Notes under the pieces: model-generated
Told to the model about the DNA's origin: nothing
Database searches by the model: none
The model's input: the letters and a program-made list of their open reading frames with translations, nothing else
DNA from: Sphingomonas sp. PsM26
Lineage (GTDB): Bacteria; Pseudomonadota; Alphaproteobacteria; Sphingomonadales; Sphingomonadaceae
NCBI GenBank assembly: GCA_030433805.1
Contig: JARUXA010000017.1
Span: forward strand, 1-64,000
Direction of reading: 5' to 3'
DNA length: 64,000 nucleotides
Position numbers and translations under genes: made by a program
Part shown: positions 41,745-50,552 of the stretch, piece after piece
How positions within the stretch are numbered: position 1 is the first letter of the stretch
How the letters are laid out: every line of letters begins with the position of its first letter

Positions 41745-42161
41745 TCAGTTGCGCAGCGAGTCGGGAACGACGCCGCCGTTTTCGGCGAGCTTCGCCATCA
41801 CGGCCTTATGCAGCGCGATATTCTGTTCCGGGGTGCCATCGGCACCGGCATGGACGCCGAGCTCGCTACCCAGTTCCTTGCGGGCAGTGAGGCTGGAATC
41901 GAGATCAAGCAGCTTGAGCAGGTCGACGATCGACGACTGATAGTTGCCGCCGCCATCCTTCATCGATGCCATCTCGGACAGGACCGCGCCGACGTCGACG
42001 GCCTGTGCCGGCTCCGGCGTCGCGGGGGTCGGTGCGGCAGCGGGTGCCGGGGCTGCGGCCGGGGTCGGTGCGGCCTGCGCGGGCGCTGCGGCGGCGGGCG
42101 CTGCTGCCTTTGCCGAACCGTGGTGGAAGATCTTGCTCATGATATTGCCGAAAATGCTCAT
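41745..42161 (-). CDS. DUF3597 domain protein
   Basis: The product is 138 residues. After MSIFGNIMSKIFHHG comes an alanine/proline-rich spacer (about residues 18-52). The C-terminal domain is DVGAVLSEMASMKDGGGNYQ, SSIVDLLKLLDLDSSL, and ends ENGGVVPDSLRN. This is the DUF3597 layout; some members are described as LysM-like or envelope-associated, but no function is established. GGAG lies about 9 bases before the ATG; the frame's earlier GTG at 42170 is less likely. Divergent from the DUF4142 gene. Confidence 0.75.
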   Translation of the reverse strand: MSIFGNIMSKIFHHGSAKAAAPAAAAPAQAAPTPAAAPAPAAAPTPATPEPAQAVDVGAVLSEMASMKDGGGNYQSSIVDLLKLLDLDSSLTARKELGSELGVHAGADGTPEQNIALHKAVMAKLAENGGVVPDSLRN

Positions 42162-42292
42162 TCGGATCACTCCTCGAAATTGCCTGCGAAACGGCGATTG
42201 CCGTGCCCGGCGTTAACGGCGCAACGGGTGCAAAGGTCCAGACGACCGCATCTCCGGTCGATCAAAACGTCGCGTCGGTTGATGCATTGGCG

Positions 42293-42317
42293 GGAACGTC
42301 CCTTGCCAGCGGTGGTT
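42293..42317 (+). promoter_or_regulatory. EcfG-type general-stress promoter upstream of DUF4142 gene
   Basis: GGAAC (42293-42297) and GTT (42315-42317) are separated by 17 bases, close to the alphaproteobacterial EcfG consensus GGAAC-N16/17-cGTT. The site lies 42 bases upstream of the ATG at 42359, leaving a short 5' leader. If real, this gene belongs to the PhyR/EcfG stress regulon. The other DUF4142 gene (start 5053) has no such site that I can see. Confidence 0.55.
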
Positions 42318-42358
42318 GAGGACGCGTGCCGATTAGGTTCGCGACAGGAGGAACGTCC

Positions 42359-42922
42359 ATGAAGACGCCATATATTGCTTTGTTATCCGCTGGAACGCTC
42401 GCGTTGGCGGCGTGCGGTCAGAAGACGACCACCACCGAAAACACGACCGCAACGACGACCAACACCGAGATGACGACCGCAACGACGGTCGCGCCGAGCG
42501 CAGGCCAGACCTTCGCGAACACGGCAGCGGCGAGCGATGCGTTCGAGATCGCAACGTCGCAGATGGCGCTGACCAAGTCGTCGTCGGCTTCGGTCAAGAA
42601 GTATGCGCAGAAGATGATCGACGCCCACACGCAGTCGACCGCCAAGCTGACAACCGCCGTCAGCGGCCTGACTCCGCCGATCGCGCCGGATGCGACGTTG
42701 AGCGCCACGCAGCAGCAGACGGTGGACTCGCTCAAGAGCAAGTCGGGTGCCGATTTCGACGCCGCGTATATCGCAGCGCAGACGGCAGGACATCAGCAGA
42801 CGCTCGACGCGCTCAAGTCCTATGCGGCGACTGGCGACGTTCCGGCCCTGAAGACGTTCGCGTCGACCCTGGTGCCGACCGTGACCGCGCATCTGAACAT
42901 GGCGAAGGGCCTGAAGGCCTGA
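42359..42922 (+). CDS. DUF4142 lipoprotein, copy 2
   Basis: The product is 187 residues. The signal MKTPYIALLSAGTLALAAC is a lipoprotein signal with Cys after LAA, followed by a Thr-rich spacer (EMTTATT). The C-terminal ferritin-like DUF4142 domain reads ATSQMALTKSSSASVKKYAQ and QTAGHQQTLDALKSYA. It differs from copy 1 (4565-5053) by the lipid anchor and spacer. A strong AGGAGG precedes ATG 42359, and a likely EcfG promoter is upstream. Function unknown; stress-related expression is inferred. Confidence 0.85.
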   Translation: MKTPYIALLSAGTLALAACGQKTTTTENTTATTTNTEMTTATTVAPSAGQTFANTAAASDAFEIATSQMALTKSSSASVKKYAQKMIDAHTQSTAKLTTAVSGLTPPIAPDATLSATQQQTVDSLKSKSGADFDAAYIAAQTAGHQQTLDALKSYAATGDVPALKTFASTLVPTVTAHLNMAKGLKA

Positions 42923-42930
42923 CGCAAAGA

Positions 42931-42956
42931 CGACGCGGGACCGCGGTCCCGCGTCG
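42931..42956. terminator. 26-bp perfect palindrome between convergent genes
   Basis: CGACGCGGGACCG followed by its exact reverse complement (CGGTCCCGCGTCG) lies between the DUF4142 stop (42922) and the TonB receptor stop (43011). A stem of up to 11 bp with a 4-base loop can form on either strand. No T-run is present, so it is a bidirectional terminator-like hairpin. Confidence 0.5.
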
Positions 42957-43010
42957 CTCCGCCTCGTGCTCTACCGATGCCGACGTAGGCACTGGTAGAG
43001 CCAGGTTGAC

Positions 43011-46000
43011 CTAGAAGTTGAAGCGCACACCGACGCGATAGGTGCGACCGATGATGTCGTACAGCGCGGGGTTGGCATTGAACGGCGAGCGGGCCGGATC
43101 CTTGTCGAACAGGTTGTCGACCTTGAAATAACCGCTGACTTTCTTGGTGAAATTGTAGGTGCCCCCGATATCGATGTAGAACGACCCGGGCATGAAGCGC
43201 GTGTCGACTGTCGGCGCGTTAGGGGTCGAGAGCGGGCAACTGCCGGGCGCACATTCGACATATTGATCGCCGATGGTGCCGTCGCTGAACCAGCGTTCCT
43301 GCACCAGCAGGCTAAACTGGTCGTTCTCGTAGGTTTGCACCGCCAGCCATTTCCAGTCCGGCGTCGAGCCAAGGTTCACGCCTGCACCGTCGGTCGGGAT
43401 CGTGCCCGGCAAGCCGGTGTCGGTGATGAATTCCCGGATATGCGTGGCAAGACCGCGCACCGTGAAATTGCCCGGCAAGCCAAGCGGCCGCTGCCAACGA
43501 TAGCTCGCCTCGATGTCGAACCCGCTCGTCTTGATCGACGCGAGGTTGAACGACTGGACGTTGACGAAGTTCGGACCGTCCTGATTGTTCAGATTATACG
43601 CACTGCACGTCTCGGGCAGGATGTTGCGGAAGCACAGATCGACGATCTGCGCCGCGCCGAGGCTCGAGACGACATCGTCAATTTTGATCTTGTAGTAATC
43701 GAACGAAATGCTGAATCCCGGAAGCCACGCCGGGTTGGAGAGAACCGCACCGAACGATGTGTTCCGCGCGATTTCAGGCGTCAGATTGGGGTTGCCGACC
43801 TGGTTCTGGATCGCGACGACGTTCACGTTGCGCACCGGATCGAGGAAGTTGGGCAGCGTGGTCGTGACCGGCGCAGCGAACAGCTCCGACAGGTTAGGCG
43901 CACGCACGTCGCGCGACGTCACCGCGCGCAGGCGAAGGCCGTTGATCGGCGTGTCCCAAGTGCCGCCGATCTTCCACGTCCACGCGGTGCCGGACGTGCT
44001 GTATTCGGTCACACGCGCCGCACCGTTGAGGTTGGCACGCCCGAGCGTTTCGGAATTGATGATCGGAAGATCAAGCTCGGCATAGGCTTCCTTGACGTCG
44101 AACGCGCCGTTGCCGTTCTTGTAATTGCCCGCATACCAGTTGTTGCCGCCCGCCAGCAGCGTCGGATCCGCCGGATATTCTGCCGTATTCGGGCTGATGC
44201 TGCTTACCCCAGCGCCATAGACGTCGGCGCGTACCGTGTAATATTCCTTGCGATACTCGCCACCGAACGCGACCGCGAGCGGCCCGGCCCACAGATCGAT
44301 CGGCGATCCGGAGAAGTTCACGCTGACGACGTCCTGCGTCAAACGCATCCGCTGCAACGGGCCGTTCGCGGGGCTGACATATTCCTTGGCTGCCGCCGAA
44401 GGCTCCGCCCCGCCGAAGATGTTGATCGGCTGGCATCCATTGGCCCGAGCAACCGCGCTGGCGCACACGATCGCGCCGTTGAGTTCGACCGCCTGGATCG
44501 CCTGGTTGAAGTGCGGGGTGAGCAGGACGTTGTTGACGTCGACCGCGATGTTGTTGATGCCGCGCTCGTAATAAGCGTCGTAGGTCCACTTCGATCCGCC
44601 GATTGACACCTTGCCCTTTGCGCCGACGACGTAGCGATACTGGCGACGATCCGTGAATACCCGCGTGTTGGGCAGGATCGCATTGCTGGTGCCATATTGG
44701 AAGCTGGTGATCCCGGCGGTCGCGCACGCCGCCTTGACCGAAGCGGGCACATAGGGGTTGGCGCATTGCATCGTCAGCCCCGGGCGGTTGGCTCCGTTGG
44801 TCGGCTGGTTGTTGGTCGTCACCTGCGCGACGTTGACGGTGGCATAAACCTCGTTGTCGTCGGCAAAGTCATAGCCGATTCGACCATAGCCCACGACCCG
44901 CTGGATCGCGGATTGCAGCGACCGTCCGGTATCGATGTTGCCCGACGTGTCGCCGCCGACGCAGAAGCCCGGATAGCAACCATTGACCGTGCCCGCCGCA
45001 TTGCGAGCCGGCGTTCCGTTCGATCCGTATTGGAACGCGAACGGTGCGCCATTCTTGTCGAACGCGGTGCCCTGCAATGGCCCTGCGGTGATCAGGCCGT
45101 ATTTGGTGAAGCCAGTGCTCTGGACGTTGTCGAGCAACAGATATTGCGGTGATCCGTCATTGACGACGTTGCGGTTGACCAGCGAGGTTTGCGTGAACCA
45201 CGTGCGTCCCCCCGCAAGACCCAGTCCGAAGTCCCCTGCCCCGACGCCTTCCTCCTTGGCGAATTCGCCGCTGGCGACGACATGCAGCCGATCGTTGAAG
45301 AAGCTGCGTCCGGCGGCAAGCTGGATCAGGCCCTGCGCATTGTCGCCGTACGTCGTAATGCCGCCCTGGACATTGCCCTTGATGCCCTTGAACCGCGTAT
45401 CGGTGATGAAGTTGACGACGCCGCCGACCGCATCCGACCCGTAGGAAGCCGACGCGCCACCGTTGACGACGTCGACGCGCTGGATCAGCAATTGCGGGAA
45501 CTGGCTGACGTCGGTCACGCCGGTGTAATAGGCACCGACCACCCGCTGCCCGTCGAGCAGCGTCAGGGTGCGGATCGGTCCGAGACCACGCAACGACAGC
45601 GAACTCAGCCCTTGCTGGCCGCTGGACGTGCTGAAGGTGTTGGTCGCCGATCCGCTCGACCCTTGCAGCGACGGGAGCTGCGCGATCGTCGTGAAGACGT
45701 TGGGTTGCGCATTGCCCTGGATCTGCGCGGCCCCGATCACGGTGGTTGGTGTCGGCGCGGCGAACCCGTTGGAAACAATGCGCGAGCCGGTGACGACGAT
45801 GTCGCCACTATCACCGCTGGCGGCGTCGGGCGCGGTTGCAGCCGTCGGGTCGACCGTGCCGGGCGGGACTTGCGCGGCAGGCGGTGCAACCGGCGCTGGT
45901 GCTGGATCGGGCGCGGTGGTTCCTTCGGCAACTTGGCCGAATGCCGCGGTCGCGCTCATCGCGCAGGACAGTGCAAGGATGCCTGCGGACAGACGGACGC

Positions 46001-46109
46001 GCTGGCGCAGTGCATCCATTCCGCCTGGTCGGGCCATGTTCGGCGCACCTTCCCCCGTTACCGCGTTGAAGGTCCGTCGTGAAATGTGCGTCCGTCGGGC
46101 CGTTTTCAT
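43011..46109 (-). CDS. TonB-dependent outer-membrane receptor
   Basis: The product is 1032 residues. A long N-terminus with signal (LSAGILALSCAMSATAAFG) and a proline/alanine spacer lead to a TonB box-like DIVVTGSRIVSN. The plug domain follows (LQGSSGSATNTFSTSSGQQG ... VDVVNGGASASYGSDAVGGV), then a large barrel ending in RTYRVGVRFNF. An AGAGG ribosome site precedes the ATG at 46109. It is divergent from the MFS gene (start 46395), and both are likely controlled by the LacI-type operators in between. The substrate is probably a plant cell-wall oligosaccharide. Confidence 0.92.
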   Translation of the reverse strand: MKTARRTHISRRTFNAVTGEGAPNMARPGGMDALRQRVRLSAGILALSCAMSATAAFGQVAEGTTAPDPAPAPVAPPAAQVPPGTVDPTAATAPDAASGDSGDIVVTGSRIVSNGFAAPTPTTVIGAAQIQGNAQPNVFTTIAQLPSLQGSSGSATNTFSTSSGQQGLSSLSLRGLGPIRTLTLLDGQRVVGAYYTGVTDVSQFPQLLIQRVDVVNGGASASYGSDAVGGVVNFITDTRFKGIKGNVQGGITTYGDNAQGLIQLAAGRSFFNDRLHVVASGEFAKEEGVGAGDFGLGLAGGRTWFTQTSLVNRNVVNDGSPQYLLLDNVQSTGFTKYGLITAGPLQGTAFDKNGAPFAFQYGSNGTPARNAAGTVNGCYPGFCVGGDTSGNIDTGRSLQSAIQRVVGYGRIGYDFADDNEVYATVNVAQVTTNNQPTNGANRPGLTMQCANPYVPASVKAACATAGITSFQYGTSNAILPNTRVFTDRRQYRYVVGAKGKVSIGGSKWTYDAYYERGINNIAVDVNNVLLTPHFNQAIQAVELNGAIVCASAVARANGCQPINIFGGAEPSAAAKEYVSPANGPLQRMRLTQDVVSVNFSGSPIDLWAGPLAVAFGGEYRKEYYTVRADVYGAGVSSISPNTAEYPADPTLLAGGNNWYAGNYKNGNGAFDVKEAYAELDLPIINSETLGRANLNGAARVTEYSTSGTAWTWKIGGTWDTPINGLRLRAVTSRDVRAPNLSELFAAPVTTTLPNFLDPVRNVNVVAIQNQVGNPNLTPEIARNTSFGAVLSNPAWLPGFSISFDYYKIKIDDVVSSLGAAQIVDLCFRNILPETCSAYNLNNQDGPNFVNVQSFNLASIKTSGFDIEASYRWQRPLGLPGNFTVRGLATHIREFITDTGLPGTIPTDGAGVNLGSTPDWKWLAVQTYENDQFSLLVQERWFSDGTIGDQYVECAPGSCPLSTPNAPTVDTRFMPGSFYIDIGGTYNFTKKVSGYFKVDNLFDKDPARSPFNANPALYDIIGRTYRVGVRFNF

Positions 46110-46189
46110 GGCACCTCTCCCCGTTGTGATTGACGATCGGCGTTTTTACGCCTGGTATTCCGCGTCATTGACGGTGTTCGCCGCCAGGT

Positions 46190-46199
46190 ACGTTAACGT
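46190..46199. promoter_or_regulatory. LacI-type operator 1 (ACGTTAACGT)
   Basis: The perfect palindrome ACGTTAACGT lies 81 bases upstream of the TonB receptor start, on its side of the intergenic region. It is identical to operator 2 at 46373-46382. Its central CG-like symmetry and AT core match the general pattern of LacI-family sites. Confidence 0.6.
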
Positions 46200-46372
46200 T
46201 ACCGCGCCGTCGTATTGAGTCGCGTTACTCTAGTCAATAGTCGGAGTTGATCGACAACTGAGGGATGGATTATCGCAAAACTTACGGTAAGGAGAATGCT
46301 TGTCGGTGGTGGATATTGACGGTTAGCGCTGGCTTGAAGCGTGAAGCGCGACATTCGCCGTAGTGTCCGATA

Positions 46373-46382
46373 ACGTTAACGT
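46373..46382. promoter_or_regulatory. LacI-type operator 2 (ACGTTAACGT)
   Basis: A second exact copy of the palindrome lies 13 bases upstream of the MFS start, 183 bases from operator 1. The LacI-family gene at 49329-50363 is the obvious candidate regulator. Such spacing would allow looped or independent repression of both divergent genes. Confidence 0.6.
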
Positions 46383-46394
46383 ATAAGGGGTGAC

Positions 46395-47672
46395 ATGGAG
46401 GAGGAATCCGCAGCCGGTCAGGGCCGAATGAGGCGTCCTTTCCCTTACATCCGCTGGACGATCATCGCTGTGTTCGTCGGTGCGATGATCCTGAATTATC
46501 TGGCGCGATCGGTGCTGGGTGTCGCGGCACCCGTCATCCTGAGTGAACAGGGCATATCGAACGAACAGTATAGCTGGGTGACCAGTGCGTTCCAGCTGGG
46601 CGTGATGTTCCAGCCGCTGATCGGTTATTTCCTCGATGGCTTCGGTCTGCGTCTTGGCTTTACGCTTTGCGTCGCGATCTGGTCGCTGATCACGATCGCG
46701 CATGTGCTGGCACAAGGCTGGTTCTCCTTTGCCGGCCTTCGGCTTGCGCTGGGTCTTGCGGAGGGATCGGCGCAACCGGCGGGCCAGAAGCTGATCGCCG
46801 AATGGTTTCCTGCGCGCGAACGCGGGGTGGCCGGCGGGATCTACAATATCGGCGCGTCATTCGGCGCGGTGCTCGCGCCGCCGCTGATTGCCTGGGCGGT
46901 GATGACGCAAAGCTGGCGCCTGGCCTTCGTCGTCACCGGCGGACTCGGGCTCGTCTGGTGCGTCGCGTGGTTGCTGTGGTACCGTGTTCCGGCACGGCAC
47001 CCACGGCTGGGCAGTGACGAGCGCCGTCATATCGAGGCGGGACAAGTCGCCCGTCCCACCGGCACCAGAAAGCGGCAGCCAATCGGCGCGTTGCTCCGTC
47101 GGCGCAATCTGTGGGGCATCGCGCTGCCCCGCTTGCTGGCCGATCCTGTATGGGGGATGCTGTCCTTCTGGATGCCGCTGTACCTTGCGCGGGAACGCGG
47201 GTTCGACCTTGCGCAGATCGCGATCTTTGCGTGGCTCCCCTTCCTTGCCGCTGACCTGGGATGCCTTTTCGGCCCTGCGGTCGTTGCGCTCCTGCAACGA
47301 CGTGGCGTATCCCTCATCGATGCCCGGCGATGGGCCTTCACGCTTGGCGCGGTGATGATGATGGGAATGGCGTTCGTCGGACTGGCAACCAACCCGTATG
47401 TCGCGATTGCCTTGCTGTGCCTCGGCGGGTTTGCCCACCAGACGCTGTCGGTGACCGTCATCACCATGGCATCCGACCTGTTCCACCGCGACGAAGTCGC
47501 GACCGTGACGGGCATCGCTGGCCTTGCCGCCAATCTCGGCGTGCTGGTCTTCACGCTGTCGCTCGGTCGACTGGTCGATCAGGTCGGCTATGTTCCGTTC
47601 TTCATCGTATTGGGCGTGCTCGATCTGATCGGTGCCGCCATCCTCTGGACCTTGGTGCGCAAACCCGCATGA
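46395..47672 (+). CDS. MFS transporter (hexuronate/ExuT-like)
   Basis: The product is 425 residues with twelve predicted helices. YIRWTIIAVFVGAMILNYLA and the early loop with AARSVLGVAAPVIL-like content fit the anion:cation symporter (ExuT) type, and GLAEGSAQPAGQKLIAEWFP with ERGVAGGIYNIGASFGAVL is its central motif. It would carry sugar acids or oligosaccharides across the inner membrane. The stop overlaps the GH43 start (ATGA), so both are co-translated. Regulation is probably by the operator 13 bases upstream. Confidence 0.88.
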   Translation: MEEESAAGQGRMRRPFPYIRWTIIAVFVGAMILNYLARSVLGVAAPVILSEQGISNEQYSWVTSAFQLGVMFQPLIGYFLDGFGLRLGFTLCVAIWSLITIAHVLAQGWFSFAGLRLALGLAEGSAQPAGQKLIAEWFPARERGVAGGIYNIGASFGAVLAPPLIAWAVMTQSWRLAFVVTGGLGLVWCVAWLLWYRVPARHPRLGSDERRHIEAGQVARPTGTRKRQPIGALLRRRNLWGIALPRLLADPVWGMLSFWMPLYLARERGFDLAQIAIFAWLPFLAADLGCLFGPAVVALLQRRGVSLIDARRWAFTLGAVMMMGMAFVGLATNPYVAIALLCLGGFAHQTLSVTVITMASDLFHRDEVATVTGIAGLAANLGVLVFTLSLGRLVDQVGYVPFFIVLGVLDLIGAAILWTLVRKPA

Positions 47673-49303
47673 CGCAGCTTCGTAATCCCGTACTTCGTGG
47701 CTTCAATCCCGACCCGTCGATCGTCCGGGTCGGCGACGACATCTATATCGCGACGTCCACCTTCGAATGGTATCCGGGCATCCAGATCCACCATAGCCGG
47801 GATCTGGTCCACTGGCGGCTGGCGACGCGACCGCTGACGCGTGCGACCCAGCTCGACATGCGTGGAGACCCCGATTCGTGCGGTGTCTGGGCTCCTGATC
47901 TGAGCCATGCCGATGGACGGTTCTGGCTCGCCTACACCGACGTCAAGCGCTACGGACAGACGACCGTCAACGGCGCATCGGGCGCATCTTTGCGCGATTT
48001 CCACAATTATCTCGTGACGTGCGACACGATCGACGGCGAATGGTCCGATCCCGTCTTCCTCAACAGCAGCGGCTTCGACCCGGCGCTGTTCCACGACGAC
48101 GACGGCCGGACGTGGTTGCTCAACATGCTGTGGGATCACCGCCCGGGGCACCCGCGGTTCGGGGGTATCGTCGTTCAGGAACTGGATCGCGCGACGTTGC
48201 GATTGATCGGCGAACGCCACACGATCTTCCACGGCACCGACATCGGGTTCACCGAAGGGCCGCATCTGTACAAGCGCGATGGCTGGTATCACCTGCTCGT
48301 TGCGGAGGGCGGCACCGGATGGGACCATGCGGTCACGATGGCGCGGTCCCGCTCGCTGTTCGGGCCGTATGAGGTCCATCCGGACGTGGCGGTGCTGACC
48401 GCTGCCGGACGACGGGACGGACCGCTGACACGCGCGGGGCATGCCGACCTGGTGGACCTCGCGGACGGGACGACCTGGATCGCGTATCTGTGCGGGCGAC
48501 CGCTGCCGACCCGCGAACGCTGCGTGCTGGGACGCGAAACCGCGTTGCAGCCGATGGTCTGGGGTGACGACGGCTGGCTCCGGACGGTCGCTGGCGATGC
48601 GATGCCCGATGCCGAGCCGGGGGCACCGTCACTGCCCCCCGCCCCGTGGCCGGTTGCCCCTGCCGATGACCGGTTCGACACCGATACATTGCCGCCGGAA
48701 TTCCAGTGGCTACGCACACCCGAGCCCGATGCGCTGTTCAGCCTGACCGCACGGCCGGGCTTCCTGCGGCTGTACGGACGCGAGACGGTCGGGAGCCATT
48801 TCGCCCAAGCGCTCGTCGCGCGGCGTCAGGAGCACTTGTCCTATTCCGCCACGACACGGATCGACTATGCACCCACCCATTTCCAGCAGGCTGCGGGGCT
48901 CATCTGTTATTACAACGGCACCAAGTTCCATTACCTCAACGTCACGCACGATGGCTCGACGCGCAAATTGCAGGTGATGACCGCATCGCCGGATACCGGA
49001 AGCTGCAGCGTCACCACCGTGGTCGATCATTTGCCCGATGGGGTGATCGATCTGCGCGTCGATGTGGATCTCGACCGGCTCCGTTTCGCCTGGCGGCTTG
49101 GCAACCCGGGCGAGCCGATCGATGCAGCGGACTGGACGTGGTGCGACCGCGTTCACGATGCGAGCATCCTGTCGGACGAGGCATCGTTGCCCGGCCTGCC
49201 CAATTTCACGGGCACTTTTGTCGGCATGGCGTGCCAGGATATGGCCGGCACCGCCCTCCCCGCGGACTTCGCCTTCTTCCGCTACGAAGGGCGCGACGAC
49301 TAG
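47669..49303 (+). CDS. GH43-family glycoside hydrolase (beta-xylosidase type)
   Basis: The product is 544 residues and has no signal peptide, so it is cytoplasmic. It starts MTQLRNPVLRGFNPDPSIVR, with the general base Asp in NPDPSI. The pKa-modulating Asp is probably in GFDPALFHDDDGRTW, and the acid Glu in GFTEGPHLYKRDGWYHLL. The five-bladed propeller spans about residues 5-310; a C-terminal beta-sandwich (XynB-type, DUF1349-like) follows from about 330. Together with the MFS carrier it supports uptake then intracellular cleavage of xylo-oligosaccharides or arabinoxylan fragments. Confidence 0.9.
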   Translation: MTQLRNPVLRGFNPDPSIVRVGDDIYIATSTFEWYPGIQIHHSRDLVHWRLATRPLTRATQLDMRGDPDSCGVWAPDLSHADGRFWLAYTDVKRYGQTTVNGASGASLRDFHNYLVTCDTIDGEWSDPVFLNSSGFDPALFHDDDGRTWLLNMLWDHRPGHPRFGGIVVQELDRATLRLIGERHTIFHGTDIGFTEGPHLYKRDGWYHLLVAEGGTGWDHAVTMARSRSLFGPYEVHPDVAVLTAAGRRDGPLTRAGHADLVDLADGTTWIAYLCGRPLPTRERCVLGRETALQPMVWGDDGWLRTVAGDAMPDAEPGAPSLPPAPWPVAPADDRFDTDTLPPEFQWLRTPEPDALFSLTARPGFLRLYGRETVGSHFAQALVARRQEHLSYSATTRIDYAPTHFQQAAGLICYYNGTKFHYLNVTHDGSTRKLQVMTASPDTGSCSVTTVVDHLPDGVIDLRVDVDLDRLRFAWRLGNPGEPIDAADWTWCDRVHDASILSDEASLPGLPNFTGTFVGMACQDMAGTALPADFAFFRYEGRDD

Positions 49304-49328
49304 GATCGAGGGTTCCGTCGTCGCGCGG

Positions 49329-50363
49329 TCAATCCTGCCGCGGCACCGCGGTCGATTGGCGGCGGACGATGCGGTGCGGCAGCACCCGGTCGATCCGATC
49401 CGACGGACGCGCTGGAGCGGCAATCTCGGTGACGAGCAGACCCAGCGCCTCCGCCGCCAACTGACGGACAGGCTGATGCACCGTGGTCAGCGGCGGCCAC
49501 AAGGTTACTGCTACGGTGGTATCGTCGAACCCCACGACGGTCAGTTCGCCGGGAACGTCCAGTTGCCGCCGATGCGCGACCGAGACGATCGCCGCCGCCA
49601 TGTCGTCGTTGCTCGCGAAGATGGCGGTCGGCGGCTGCGCGGCATCGAGCAGTTGCTCGCCCGCCACCAGCCCGGAGGCGTAGCTGAAATCACCCTGCGC
49701 GACGGTGGTATGGATCCCGTCGCTTTCGCGCACCGCCGCATGAAACCCCGCCAGGCGTTCCGCGCTCGCCGCCTGATCGGGGTTGCCGACGACGAAGCCC
49801 AGGTTCCGGTGCCCCAGGGCGATCAGGTCGCGGGTCATCTCATACGCACCCTGACGATCGTCGATCCGCACGCAGATCGCCCCCGCAACCTGATGCGCGC
49901 CGACCGACGCGATCGGGATCCCTGCGTCACGCAAGACCCGCAAGACCGTCGGGGATTCGCTCAACGGGGGCGTGAGGATCACGCCCGATACGCCCGACGT
50001 CCCCAACGCCTCGATCGCCTCGAGCGGAGGCGCCCGCCCGCCTTCACCCTTGACGAGAATCAGGCGCGCGCCGCGGGCCGATGCCTCCTCGAACACGCCG
50101 GTCAGGAAGTCGCTCATGAACGCGGCGCTGGGATTGGAATAGACGACGCCGATCCGCAATTCGGTCGACGTGACCAGGTTCCGGGCGGTCTGGTTGGGGC
50201 GATAGCCCAGTTCGCGAATGGCGTCGTTGACGGTCGCGCGCGTGTCCGGCCCCACACCCGGCTGACCATTGATGACGCGCGACACCGTCATCGCGGAGAC
50301 GCCAGCCTTTGCCGCCACGTCCACGATCGTCGTATTGCGTCCGGGTGCCGCCTTCCGTGCCAA
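49329..50363 (-). CDS. LacI-family transcriptional regulator
   Basis: The product is 344 residues. The N-terminal HTH is TIVDVAAKAGVSAMTVSRVI with the hinge helix RPNQTARNLVT, and the periplasmic-binding-like core starts IGVVYSNPSAAF and contains the ligand-side FASNDDMAAAI and VVGFDDT. It converges on the GH43 gene and is divergent from the oxidoreductase. The likely targets are the two ACGTTAACGT sites upstream of the TonB and MFS genes; the inducer is probably a sugar from the transported substrate. Confidence 0.92.
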   Translation of the reverse strand: MARKAAPGRNTTIVDVAAKAGVSAMTVSRVINGQPGVGPDTRATVNDAIRELGYRPNQTARNLVTSTELRIGVVYSNPSAAFMSDFLTGVFEEASARGARLILVKGEGGRAPPLEAIEALGTSGVSGVILTPPLSESPTVLRVLRDAGIPIASVGAHQVAGAICVRIDDRQGAYEMTRDLIALGHRNLGFVVGNPDQAASAERLAGFHAAVRESDGIHTTVAQGDFSYASGLVAGEQLLDAAQPPTAIFASNDDMAAAIVSVAHRRQLDVPGELTVVGFDDTTVAVTLWPPLTTVHQPVRQLAAEALGLLVTEIAAPARPSDRIDRVLPHRIVRRQSTAVPRQD

Positions 50364-50552
50364 GTTCGCTCGCCCTCACCCTAACCCCGATGCCTCGTGC
50401 CTAGCCAATTTCCACAGCGGAGCAACAGGGATCGGGCACCGTGACGCGCGATCGCGATCATGCGCGCGAACGACGCGTGCCTGCCGCGCCATGCAACGAT
50501 CCCGGGCGACCATCGTTTGCGGGACTTCCCCCCGGTAAATCGAAGGACCGAT

